A stretch of DNA of 16,623 bases from the NCBI GenBank assembly GCA_964649665.1, contig CAZYPU010000023.1:1-16623 (forward strand), read 5' to 3'. Below, in pieces: positions 1-6,048 of this stretch. Each line of letters opens with the position of its first letter. Positions within the stretch are counted from its first letter, which is position 1. The notes under the pieces are model-generated. The model did no database searches and was not told where the DNA came from. It saw only the letters and a program-made list of their open reading frames with translations. Both the position numbers and the translations under genes were made by a program. The stretch is from CAZYPU01 sp964649665. Its GTDB lineage: Bacteria > Omnitrophota > Gorgyraeia > JABMRN01 > RBG-13-46-9.

Positions 1-75
1 TCCCTCCGGGTCTACGACCCGTAGGGTCGGAGACAGCGCCCTGCCGCCTTCGGCGGCGAGGCGCCTCAGAATGAC
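1..75. repeat. 3' part of a dispersed hairpin repeat (family A)
   Basis: The stretch ends in CTCAGAATGAC (65-75), the same terminal motif as the repeats at 1002-1076, 5929-6004 and 10555-10653. It holds small GC-rich inverted repeats such as GCCGCCTTCGGCGGC. The left end lies outside the window. No gene is visible in bases 1-207; the rest of that stretch holds a promoter, a hairpin and a parS-like site. Confidence 0.65.
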
Positions 76-92
76 AGAGGATCCGTAAGGGG

Positions 93-121
93 TTGACATT
101 TCTCCATATATTAGGTAAACT
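93..121 (+). promoter_or_regulatory. sigma70-type promoter for parA
   Basis: A perfect -35 box TTGACA (93-98) is separated by 17 bases from a 4/6 -10 box TAAACT (116-121). Transcription would start near 128, leaving an 80-base leader before parA. It begins just after the end of the family A repeat. Confidence 0.65.
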
Positions 122-133
122 AGCCATAAGAAA

Positions 134-163
134 CCGATGAGGTTGGCAAAGAGGCCGCATCGG
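134..163 (+). other. hairpin in the parA leader
   Basis: CCGATG (134-139) pairs with CATCGG (158-163). Inside it GGTT (141-144) can pair with GGCC (153-156), with one internal mismatch between. There is no U tract, so it is not an intrinsic terminator. It may shape the parA leader; no known riboswitch class is recognised. A 15-codon ORF starting at 137 overlaps it but has no clear ribosome binding site. Confidence 0.35.
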
Positions 164-182
164 GTGAGTGAGTTAGTATATT

Positions 183-200
183 AGTTTCCACGTGGAAACT
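183..200. promoter_or_regulatory. parS: parS-like centromere site
   Basis: AGTTTCCACGTGGAAACT is a perfect 18-bp palindrome. Its core TTCCACGTGGAA equals the centre of the widely conserved bacterial parS consensus TGTTNCACGTGNAACA; only the outer two positions on each side differ. It lies 7 bases before the parA start codon, where ParB is expected to load (and, by family knowledge, to slide as a CTP-dependent clamp). Its place over the parA ribosome-binding region suggests it may also act in autoregulation, which is inference. Confidence 0.8.
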
Positions 201-207
201 TTATAAT

Positions 208-999
208 ATGCCAAAAACAATAGCCATTTGTAATCAGAAGGGGGGCGTGAGTAAGACAACAACCACCATAAATCTTTCCGCGTACCTCGCTATAAACAAC
301 TCCAAAACACTCCTTATCGATCTCGACCCGCAGTCAAACGCGACAAGCGGCGTAGGCATTGACAAGCATTCCGTCAAATCCAGCATTTATAACGTATTAC
401 ACGAACACGCGTCATTGGGATCTATCATCAAGCCGAGCCAGATTGAGAACCTGGACATAGCCCCGTCCCATCTCGACCTTACCGGCGCCGAGGTGGAACT
501 TGTGAATTTAATGAGCAGAGAATATAGATTGCGAAAAGCGATTGAGAAATTAGAAAAACAATATGACTTTATCCTGATTGATTGCCCGCCTTCTTTGGGC
601 CTGTTAACCGTGAATGCGCTTACGGCCGCGGGCTCCGTTATAATACCCATACAATGCGAATATTACGCCCTGGAGGGGCTTTCACAGCTCATGAATACCA
701 TAACCCTTATCAGGGACAATTTGAACGGCGAATTAAAGGTTGAAGGCGTTCTTCTCACGATGGCTGATTACAGGACAAATCTCACGAAGGAAGTAATAGG
801 CGAAGTTAAAAAATTTTTTAGCGACAAAGTTTACAAAACTGTCATCCCAAGATCCATTAAGCTTACCGAGGCACCGGGGTTCGGCAAGCCGATAGCGCTG
901 TATGACAAAAATTCTAATGGCGCGCAAGCGTACCATAATTTTGCGAAAGAAGTTCTAGGCGAAACGGTACAACCTATTGAGGATAAACGTGTTGTGTAA
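208..999 (+). CDS. parA: ParA/Soj chromosome-partitioning ATPase
   Basis: This 263-residue protein is a MinD/ParA-type ATPase that binds DNA non-specifically as an ATP dimer and, with ParB-parS, segregates the chromosome origin. It aligns closely along its length with Bacillus Soj as I know it. Visible motifs are the deviant Walker A KGGVSKTT (residues 11-18, signature Lys11), the switch-I region LIDLDPQSNATSG (about 36-48), Walker B with IDCPPSLG (about 124-131), and VIPIQCEYYALEGLSQL (about 145-161). The P-loop has Ser15 where Gly is usual (KGGVGKTT). The ATG at 208 gives the family's normal N-terminus. There is no strong Shine-Dalgarno; GTGGAAA from the parS palindrome sits where one would be. 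parB follows after a 120-base gap filled largely by a repeat. Confidence 0.96.
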   Translation: MPKTIAICNQKGGVSKTTTTINLSAYLAINNSKTLLIDLDPQSNATSGVGIDKHSVKSSIYNVLHEHASLGSIIKPSQIENLDIAPSHLDLTGAEVELVNLMSREYRLRKAIEKLEKQYDFILIDCPPSLGLLTVNALTAAGSVIIPIQCEYYALEGLSQLMNTITLIRDNLNGELKVEGVLLTMADYRTNLTKEVIGEVKKFFSDKVYKTVIPRSIKLTEAPGFGKPIALYDKNSNGAQAYHNFAKEVLGETVQPIEDKRVV

Positions 1000-1001
1000 G
1001 T

Positions 1002-1076
1002 GTCATCCTGAGCGAGCCGAGGCGAGCGAAGGATCTTAACGTAAAGATTCTTCGGCCCTTTGGGCCTCAGAATGAC
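1002..1076. repeat. dispersed hairpin repeat (family A)
   Basis: The element has inverted ends GTCATCCTGAG ... CTCAGAATGAC and internal self-complementary parts (GAAGGATCTT against AAGATTCTTC; GGCCCTTTGGGCC). It lies wholly between parA and parB. Related copies are at 1-75, 5929-6004 and 10555-10653. Confidence 0.8.
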
Positions 1077-1119
1077 AGCGATTTTAATTTGACGACAGCA
1101 TAAAATAAAGAGGTGGCAT

Positions 1120-1953
1120 ATGGAGAAAAGATTGGGTAAGGGGTTAGGCGCTTTAATACCGGAAAAAACCACTGGTGAAGCAAGTGAAAGAATAGGCGAA
1201 ATAAAAGTTAGCTCTATAAAACCAAGCACGCTTCAGCCAAGAAAGAAATTCAACAGCGAAAAACTAAAAGAGTTAAAGGATTCAATCAGGGAAAAGGGCA
1301 TAATTCAGCCGGTTGTTGTGCGGCCGGCGGAAAGCGGCTATGAACTTATCGCCGGAGAGCGCCGTTTCAGGGCGGTAAAAGAATTGGGATACGAGAGCAT
1401 CCCCGCTATCGTGAAAAATATAAGCGACGCGGACAGCCTGGAATTGTCCCTGATAGAAAATATCCAGCGGGAAGAATTGAATTCTATCGAAGAAGCGAAC
1501 GCGTATATGGAGCTTGTCGAGAAATTCAATTTTTCACAGGAAGAAATAGCAAAAGCCGTCGGAAAGGATAAGTCCACCATATCAAATACGGTTCGCCTTC
1601 TCACCCTCCCGAAACTGATACAGGAATACATAACGGATGAAATGATATCAATGGGCCACGCCAGGGCCATTCTTTCCCTTCCCACGGAACGGTCAAAGAT
1701 AAGATTCGCGAAAAGGATAATGAAAAAAAATCTTTCGGTAAGACAGGCCGAGGAATTAATAAAACAGCGCCTCGAGAGGCCCGGGAAAAAAACGTCCGAA
1801 AAAGACGAGCACCTCACCCGCATGGAAGAGGACATGCAGCATTATCTCGGGACACGCGTAAAAATCATTCACGGCAAAAAGCGCGGTCGCCTCGAGATTT
1901 CCTACTATTCGAATGAAGATCTTGAGCGCATTCTGGGCCTGATACAAAAATAA
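1120..1953 (+). CDS. parB: ParB/Spo0J chromosome-partitioning protein
   Basis: This 277-residue protein binds parS and stimulates ParA. In order it shows: an N-terminal RLGKGLGALIP segment (residues 4-14), the usual ParA-contact motif; the ParB/Srx nuclease-like domain with LQPRKKF (38-44) and the CTP-binding box GERRFRA (79-85); the ENIQREELN box (113-121); a central HTH, FSQEEIAKAVGKDKSTISNTVRLL (about 138-161), for parS recognition; and a C-terminal dimerisation region. Length is normal for the family (about 280). The ATG at 1120 is preceded by AGAGGTG (1110-1116). It is probably co-transcribed with parA, since no good promoter is seen in the gap. The likely binding site is the palindrome at 183-200. 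Confidence 0.96.
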   Translation: MEKRLGKGLGALIPEKTTGEASERIGEIKVSSIKPSTLQPRKKFNSEKLKELKDSIREKGIIQPVVVRPAESGYELIAGERRFRAVKELGYESIPAIVKNISDADSLELSLIENIQREELNSIEEANAYMELVEKFNFSQEEIAKAVGKDKSTISNTVRLLTLPKLIQEYITDEMISMGHARAILSLPTERSKIRFAKRIMKKNLSVRQAEELIKQRLERPGKKTSEKDEHLTRMEEDMQHYLGTRVKIIHGKKRGRLEISYYSNEDLERILGLIQK

Positions 1954-1976
1954 CTAAAAAAAACCGCCAATGTGTT

Positions 1977-2022
1977 ATTGCTTCGCCCTTGACATCAAAG
2001 ATGCCAAGGGCTCGCAATGACG
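1977..2022. repeat. dispersed hairpin repeat (family B)
   Basis: Inverted ends ATTGCTTCGCCC and GGGCTCGCAATGA enclose a strong stem: GCCCTTG (1985-1991) with CAAGGGC, extended by CATC/GATG around an AAA loop. The same family recurs at 10665-10699. It lies 23 bases after parB. In the 390-base gap between parB and pyrR, 2023-2133 holds nothing clear apart from a degenerate family A end (CGCTCAGGAC, 2085-2094). Confidence 0.75.
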
Positions 2023-2133
2023 GAGAAGCAAAGCGCCCAATTATCTTGACACCACTTGTTCAACAAAAAACTTGACCCTTCGCTTCGCTCAGGACCAAAT
2101 ATAATTTTATAACGAATAAAACGAAAATTATGT

Positions 2134-2162
2134 TTGACAAGAACCGGGAAAAGTGGTATAGT
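2134..2162 (+). promoter_or_regulatory. sigma70-type promoter of the pyr operon
   Basis: TTGACA (2134-2139) is followed, after exactly 17 bases, by TATAGT (2157-2162; 5/6 match). The start would be near 2169, giving a leader of about 175 bases before pyrR. The leader contains a PyrR-type hairpin, a leader ORF and a terminator, which supports this as the operon promoter. Confidence 0.85.
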
Positions 2163-2177
2163 AAGCGCACAGTTTAA

Positions 2178-2211
2178 CCTTTTAAACCCGGTCCTGCGAG
2201 GCTGGAAAAGG
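2178..2211 (+). promoter_or_regulatory. PyrR-binding RNA hairpin (anti-antiterminator type)
   Basis: CCGGTC (2188-2193) and GGCTGG (2200-2205) form a stem closed by the hexaloop CTGCGA (2194-2199). This fits the CNGNGA loop known for PyrR-binding sites in Gram-positive pyr leaders (typical core TCCAGAGAGGCT, here GTCCTGCGAGGCT). Below an unpaired AAAC (2184-2187), a lower stem CCTTTT (2178-2183) pairs with AAAAGG (2206-2211). Placement directly upstream of a terminator and a pyrR gene makes the assignment strong. The lower-stem 3' strand is part of the Shine-Dalgarno of the leader ORF at 2219. Confidence 0.85.
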
Positions 2212-2218
2212 AGCAGGA

Positions 2219-2272
2219 ATGAAATACAATAATAGCCTACTTGTAAAGAATACGGGTAGGCATTTTTTATGA
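2219..2272 (+). CDS. putative 17-codon pyr leader peptide
   Basis: An ATG at 2219 lies 5 bases after AAAAGGAG (2206-2213), a near-ideal ribosome binding site. The frame runs 17 codons (MKYNNSLLVKNTGRHFL) to TGA at 2270-2272. It begins before the terminator stem (2235-2261) and ends just after its U tract (2262-2268), so a ribosome translating it would keep the terminator from folding. The Shine-Dalgarno lies within the lower stem of the PyrR hairpin. The peptide has no evident function of its own. It could be chance, but the ribosome binding site and exact span argue otherwise. Confidence 0.5.
   Translation: MKYNNSLLVKNTGRHFL
2235..2268 (+). terminator. intrinsic terminator (attenuator) in the pyr leader
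   Basis: GCCTACTTGTA (2235-2245) pairs with TACGGGTAGGC (2251-2261) through 11 pairs (two G-U) around the loop AAGAA, followed by ATTTTTT. It sits 75 bases before pyrR. AGCCT (2234-2238), on its 5' arm, can instead pair with AGGCT (2199-2203) in the PyrR hairpin, giving a possible antiterminator of 5 pairs plus one G-U. Confidence 0.85.
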
Positions 2273-2331
2273 GGAGGCATACTGCCTCCTGTCGTTCTGG
2301 GGCCCGTTCGCTTTCGCCCGGCTTCGCGATG
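2272..2331. repeat. hairpin plus degenerate dispersed repeat before pyrR
   Basis: AGGAGGC (2272-2278) and GCCTCCT (2284-2290) form a 7-bp hairpin right after the terminator. Next, 2291-2331 starts GTCGTTCTGGGG and ends CTTCGCGATGAC, resembling the ends of the dispersed repeats with mutations. Its edge (GACGGAATAGATC) supplies the bases just before the pyrR start codon. Confidence 0.5.
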
Positions 2332-2343
2332 ACGGAATAGATC

Positions 2344-2886
2344 ATGAAAAGTAAAGCTAAAATTTTAGGTAAAAGCGGCATACAAAGGGCCATAATCAGA
2401 ATAGCCCACGAAATACTTGAACGTGATAAGGAGAAGAAAAAGCTAGTAATCGTGGGCATAAGAAACAGGGGCGAGTATCTCGCGCATAGAATAGCCACGG
2501 CCTTAGAGAAAATTTCAGGAGAGAAGGCGCCACTCGGAATTTTAGACATTACCCTTTACAGAGATGATCTCACGGAAGTCGCGGAACAGCCGATTTTGAA
2601 AGAGACCAAAATAGGTTTTGACATAACCGGGAAAAAAGTAATCCTGGTGGACGATGTTTTATATACGGGCCGCACCATAAGGTGCGCCATGGACCAGCTG
2701 ATAGATTTTGGAAGGCCGGCCATAATCCAGCTTGCCGTGCTTGTGGACAGGGGCCACAGGGAGCTTCCGATAAGGGCGGATTACGTCGGGAAAAACGTGC
2801 CCACGGCGCTGAACGAAATCGTGGAAGTAAAACTTGAGGAGGCCGATGGTGTTGACGAAGTCGCCATATGCGAAAAGCCGGGATAA
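2344..2886 (+). CDS. pyrR: PyrR, pyr operon attenuation regulator / uracil phosphoribosyltransferase
   Basis: At 180 residues this matches the usual PyrR length (about 180). PyrR binds a hairpin in pyr mRNA leaders when UMP is high and often has weak uracil phosphoribosyltransferase activity. The type I PRTase fold is shown by VGIRNRGEYLA (38-48), the region LDITLYRDDL (67-76), and the PRPP loop VILVDDVLYTGRTIR (99-113). VDRGHRELPIRADYVGKNVPT (135-155) is typical of PyrR rather than other PRTases. The ATG at 2344 follows GGA at a short distance. It is the first gene of the pyr operon and lies behind a leader carrying a fitting hairpin, so autoregulation is very likely. Confidence 0.95.
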   Translation: MKSKAKILGKSGIQRAIIRIAHEILERDKEKKKLVIVGIRNRGEYLAHRIATALEKISGEKAPLGILDITLYRDDLTEVAEQPILKETKIGFDITGKKVILVDDVLYTGRTIRCAMDQLIDFGRPAIIQLAVLVDRGHRELPIRADYVGKNVPTALNEIVEVKLEEADGVDEVAICEKPG

Positions 2887-2887
2887 A

Positions 2888-3835
2888 ATGGCAGTCAAAA
2901 AACCCGTTGTCTGGACAAAAAAAGACCTTTTGGGGATCGAGTACTTAACAAAAGAGGAGATCGAACTTATTCTCGATAACGCCAAATCTTTCAAGGAAGT
3001 GCTCGGGCGCCCCTTAAGAAAAGTCCCTACGCTCCGCGGCAAGACAGTCGCGAATCTGTTCTACGAACCCTCCACGAGAACGCGGACATCTTTTGAGCTG
3101 GCCGCGAAACGCCTTTCAGCCGATGTTGTTACCATGTTAAAAGAATCTTCAAGTATACAAAAAGGGGAAACCCTCATCGACACGGGTAAAAATCTCGAAG
3201 CGCTTAAAATAGATATAATCGTGGTAAGGCACAGCTCTTCGGGGGCGGCCGTGATGCTTTCGCGGGCCCTTAATATAAGCGTTGTAAACGCGGGAGACGG
3301 CTGGCACGAGCATCCGACACAGGCGCTCCTGGATATTTTAACGCTTAAGGAAAAACTCGGGCGCATCAAGGGCTTAAGCGTCAGCATAATAGGGGACATC
3401 GCCCACTCGCGGGTTGCGCGATCCAATATATGGGGCCTTACGAAACTCGGCGCGAACGTTACGGTCTGCGCGCCAAAGAAGCTCATACCCGCCGGCATAG
3501 AAAAGCTGGGCGTTAATATTACAACGAGCGTCGAGGAAGCGATAAAAAAAGCCGACGCTATAAATATTCTCAGGATGCAGTTTGAAAGAGACGAAAAAAA
3601 AGCGTTTCCCTCCAGAATGGAATACTTCAAAACATACGGCATAACGGAGGAGCGTCTTAAAAAAGCGAAGAAAAACATAATCGTCATGCATCCCGGCCCT
3701 ATTAACAGGGGCGTAGAAATGTCCGCCGAAGTGGCGGACGGCGCCAATTCCGTCATACTGGAGCAGGTTACAAACGGCATAGCGGTCCGGATGGCGGCTT
3801 TGTACCTTGTAGCGACAGCGAAAAAAAACAAATGA
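2888..3835 (+). CDS. pyrB: aspartate carbamoyltransferase, catalytic subunit
   Basis: This 315-residue enzyme joins carbamoyl phosphate and L-aspartate to carbamoyl-aspartate, the committed step of pyrimidine synthesis. Signature residues are FYEPSTRTRTSFE (58-70; carbamoyl-phosphate binding), GDGWHEHPTQALLD (137-150), GDIAHSRVARS (169-179) and HPGPINRGVE (268-277). The ATG at 2888, one base after the pyrR stop, gives the family's N-terminus; an upstream in-frame ATG at 2834 would extend it inside pyrR and is not favoured. No regulatory pyrI gene is present, so it is probably a trimer or partners with PyrC, as in class B/C ATCases. The stop overlaps the pyrC start (ATGA). Confidence 0.96.
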   Translation: MAVKKPVVWTKKDLLGIEYLTKEEIELILDNAKSFKEVLGRPLRKVPTLRGKTVANLFYEPSTRTRTSFELAAKRLSADVVTMLKESSSIQKGETLIDTGKNLEALKIDIIVVRHSSSGAAVMLSRALNISVVNAGDGWHEHPTQALLDILTLKEKLGRIKGLSVSIIGDIAHSRVARSNIWGLTKLGANVTVCAPKKLIPAGIEKLGVNITTSVEEAIKKADAINILRMQFERDEKKAFPSRMEYFKTYGITEERLKKAKKNIIVMHPGPINRGVEMSAEVADGANSVILEQVTNGIAVRMAALYLVATAKKNK

Positions 3836-5121
3836 GCATACTGATAAAAAACGGGCGTGTTATAGACCCCGCTAATAAACGTAACGGCATTTTCGATATA
3901 CTGATCGAACGCGGCAAAATAACGAAGGTAGCGGAAAATATAGACAAAGAAGCCGGTGAAATAATCGACGCCAAAGATAAAATCGTAATCCCGGGGCTCA
4001 TAGACATGCATGTCCACTTGAGGGAGCCCGGCAGGGAGGATATAGAAACTGTGGCGTCTGCGACGCGCGCCGCGCTTTCGGGCGGGATAACGAGCCTCTC
4101 CTGCATGCCGAATACCTATCCCGCGATAGATAATTGCAGCGAGATGAAGCGTCTTAGAGATATCACAAAAAAGGACGCCGCCTGTTTCGTCTTTATTACA
4201 GGCGCCATTACAAAAGAGAGAGCCGGCGTGGAAATCGTGGATATGAAGGCGATGAAAAAAGAAGGCGCCGTCGCCTTATCCGACGACGGGAACGCCGTGC
4301 AGGACGGGGCCGTTATGCGCGAGGCCCTTAAAAAGGCAAAGGAAAATAATATTCTCCTGATATCGCACTGCGAAAACAAAAACATCTCGAAAAACGGAGT
4401 CATAAACGAGGGAATGACAGCGACAAAACTCGGGCTCCGCGGCATACCCAAAAAAGCCGAATACGAATTCGTGGAACGTGACATAAAACTTGCCGGAAAA
4501 ACGGGGGCAAAAATCCACATAGCCCATGTAAGCGCGAAAGAATCGGTGGAAATTATAAGAAGGGCAAAAAAAGAAGGTATTTTGGTTACGGCAGAGGCCG
4601 CCCCGCAGCATTTCAGCCTGGAAGAGAGCGCTTGCGAAACCTATGATACCCGCACGAAGATGAACCCGCCCTTGCGTTCGGCAGAAGACGTTAAGGCCAT
4701 AAAAGAGGGATTAAAAGACGGGACAATTGACGCGATAGCTTCGGATCACGCCCCGCATGGAAAGCACGAGAAAGAGATAGAATTTGATATGGCCGCATTC
4801 GGGATTATCGGGCTTGAAACGTCGCTCGCCCTGTCAATTATAAATCTCGTTGATAAAAAAATAATCTCCTGGGGAAGATTAATCGAGCTTATGTCGGTTA
4901 ATCCCGCCCGGATCCTGGACCTAAAACATAAGGGCAGTCTCTCGGACGCGAGCGATGCGGATATAACAATTATAGACCCCGAAAAAGAATGGGTTTATAC
5001 GAGAGATTCGATCCGTTCAAAAAGCAAGAATTCCCCTTTTATAAACCGGCGGTTTAAGGGGAAAGTAGTGGGTGTGATCATCGGCGGGAAGCTCGAAAAG
5101 GTTGATTGTGAAACAATTTAA
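3832..5121 (+). CDS. pyrC: dihydroorotase (type I)
   Basis: This 429-residue amidohydrolase cyclises carbamoyl-aspartate to dihydroorotate. It resembles the long type I family (Aquifex/Bacillus PyrC), not the short E. coli type. Zinc-site residues are visible: HVH in DMHVHLREPG (His60, His62), Asp151 in LSDDGNAV (150-156), His179 in ISHCEN, His232 in HIAHVSA, and catalytic Asp305 in IASDHAPHG (303-310). MPNTYPAIDN (92-101) matches the substrate-binding loop. The ATG overlaps the pyrB stop by ATGA, implying translational coupling. Type I enzymes can associate with ATCase, consistent with the adjacent pyrB. Confidence 0.96.
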   Translation: MSILIKNGRVIDPANKRNGIFDILIERGKITKVAENIDKEAGEIIDAKDKIVIPGLIDMHVHLREPGREDIETVASATRAALSGGITSLSCMPNTYPAIDNCSEMKRLRDITKKDAACFVFITGAITKERAGVEIVDMKAMKKEGAVALSDDGNAVQDGAVMREALKKAKENNILLISHCENKNISKNGVINEGMTATKLGLRGIPKKAEYEFVERDIKLAGKTGAKIHIAHVSAKESVEIIRRAKKEGILVTAEAAPQHFSLEESACETYDTRTKMNPPLRSAEDVKAIKEGLKDGTIDAIASDHAPHGKHEKEIEFDMAAFGIIGLETSLALSIINLVDKKIISWGRLIELMSVNPARILDLKHKGSLSDASDADITIIDPEKEWVYTRDSIRSKSKNSPFINRRFKGKVVGVIIGGKLEKVDCETI

Positions 5122-5893
5122 AGCGAAAATACTGATAAACCAGAAGATCGCGCCCGGGCATTACACGTTATTATTTAAAACTCCCATTTTCAAAGAAGCA
5201 GTAAGGCCGGGCCAGTTTTTCAACGTAAAAGTAAACGATTCTTTCGAGCCGCTTCTCAGGCGGCCCTTCGCCGCGTGCAGGATTTATAAAGAAAAGATTG
5301 GGATATTGTACAAAGTAGTGGGGAAAGCGACAAAGATTTTATCGACCAGGAAAAAGGGCGGCATGCTGGATATTCTCGGGCCGCTCGGAAACGGATTTGA
5401 TCCAAAGCCCCAATCCGGCGGCCCCGGGGCCGCGGCCTTTCTTGTCGTCGGCGGCCACGGCATCGCGCCCCTTCTCGCGCTGGCAAGACAGTTTAAAGCC
5501 CGCAGTGTCAAGTTTGCGGCTTTCATCGGCGCGCGGACTAAAAAACACGTAGTATGCGATAAAGAATTGGAAAATCTCGGCGCGAAAGTTTACATCGCAA
5601 CCGACGACGGCTCGAAAGGCTATAGGGGTACGGTGACAAATTTGCTTAGAAAAAAAATACCGCTTACCGCCAATTCTCGACTTTCAGTCATTTACGCCTG
5701 CGGGCCCAAGCCCATGCTGAAAGAGACGGCAAAGGCGGCGAAGCAGTATGGTATGGCCTGCCGGATTTCACTCGAAGAATATATGGCCTGCGGCATAGGG
5801 ACGTGCCTGGGCTGCGCCGTGAAGACGCGAAGCGGGTATAAAATGGTTTGCAAGGACGGCCCGGTGTTTGACGCACGGGAAATCATATGGTAA
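5108..5893 (+). CDS. pyrK: dihydroorotate dehydrogenase B, electron-transfer subunit
   Basis: PyrK carries FAD and a [2Fe-2S] cluster and passes electrons from PyrD to NAD+. From the GTG at 5108 it has 261 residues. It shows an N-terminal FAD-binding barrel with RRPFA (51-55), a nucleotide-binding segment FLVVGGHGIAPLLALA (111-126), YACGPKPML (197-205), and the C-terminal cluster motif with Cys228, Cys233, Cys236 and Cys248 (MACGIGTCLGC then MVCKDG). AAAAGG (5096-5101) lies 6 bases before the GTG; a TTG at 5102 is also in frame but abuts that site. The start overlaps the end of pyrC. Pairing with pyrD shows the NAD-linked class 1B enzyme. Confidence 0.94.
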   Translation: MKQFKAKILINQKIAPGHYTLLFKTPIFKEAVRPGQFFNVKVNDSFEPLLRRPFAACRIYKEKIGILYKVVGKATKILSTRKKGGMLDILGPLGNGFDPKPQSGGPGAAAFLVVGGHGIAPLLALARQFKARSVKFAAFIGARTKKHVVCDKELENLGAKVYIATDDGSKGYRGTVTNLLRKKIPLTANSRLSVIYACGPKPMLKETAKAAKQYGMACRISLEEYMACGIGTCLGCAVKTRSGYKMVCKDGPVFDAREIIW

Positions 5894-5928
5894 AGAAACT
5901 TATCATTGCGAGGAGTACTTTTCCCAAT

Positions 5929-6032
5929 GTCATTCTGAGCGACCGAGGGAGCCGAAGAATCTTATCGTTAAGATCCTTCGGCTCCTGCGGAGCCTCAGGA
6001 TGACAAAGAAAAACAGCTCTTCTCAGGATGAC
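5929..6032. repeat. dispersed hairpin repeat (family A) with an extra end copy
   Basis: GTCATTCTGAG (5929-5939) and CTCAGGATGAC (5994-6004) are the inverted ends. Inside, GAGCCGAAG (5949-5957) pairs with CTTCGGCTC (5976-5984) and ATCTTA with TAAGAT. A second CTCAGGATGAC (6022-6032) follows 17 bases later. A fragment TCATTGCGAGGAG (5903-5915) resembles a family B end. The whole 155-base pyrK-pyrD gap is repeat-derived apart from the pyrD ribosome binding site. Confidence 0.8.
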
Positions 6033-6048
6033 AAAGGTGGCAACAACC

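Noticed and set aside
137..184. 15-codon leader ORF before parA
   Set aside because: There is no convincing ribosome binding site and no link to a terminator; frames of this length are common by chance.
2834..2890. Upstream ATG extension of pyrB
   Set aside because: It would add 18 residues read from inside pyrR in another frame; the start at 2888 gives the normal family N-terminus.
3061..4017. 318-codon minus-strand frame opposite pyrB and pyrC
   Set aside because: It is a shadow of two clearly real genes, with no domain signature.
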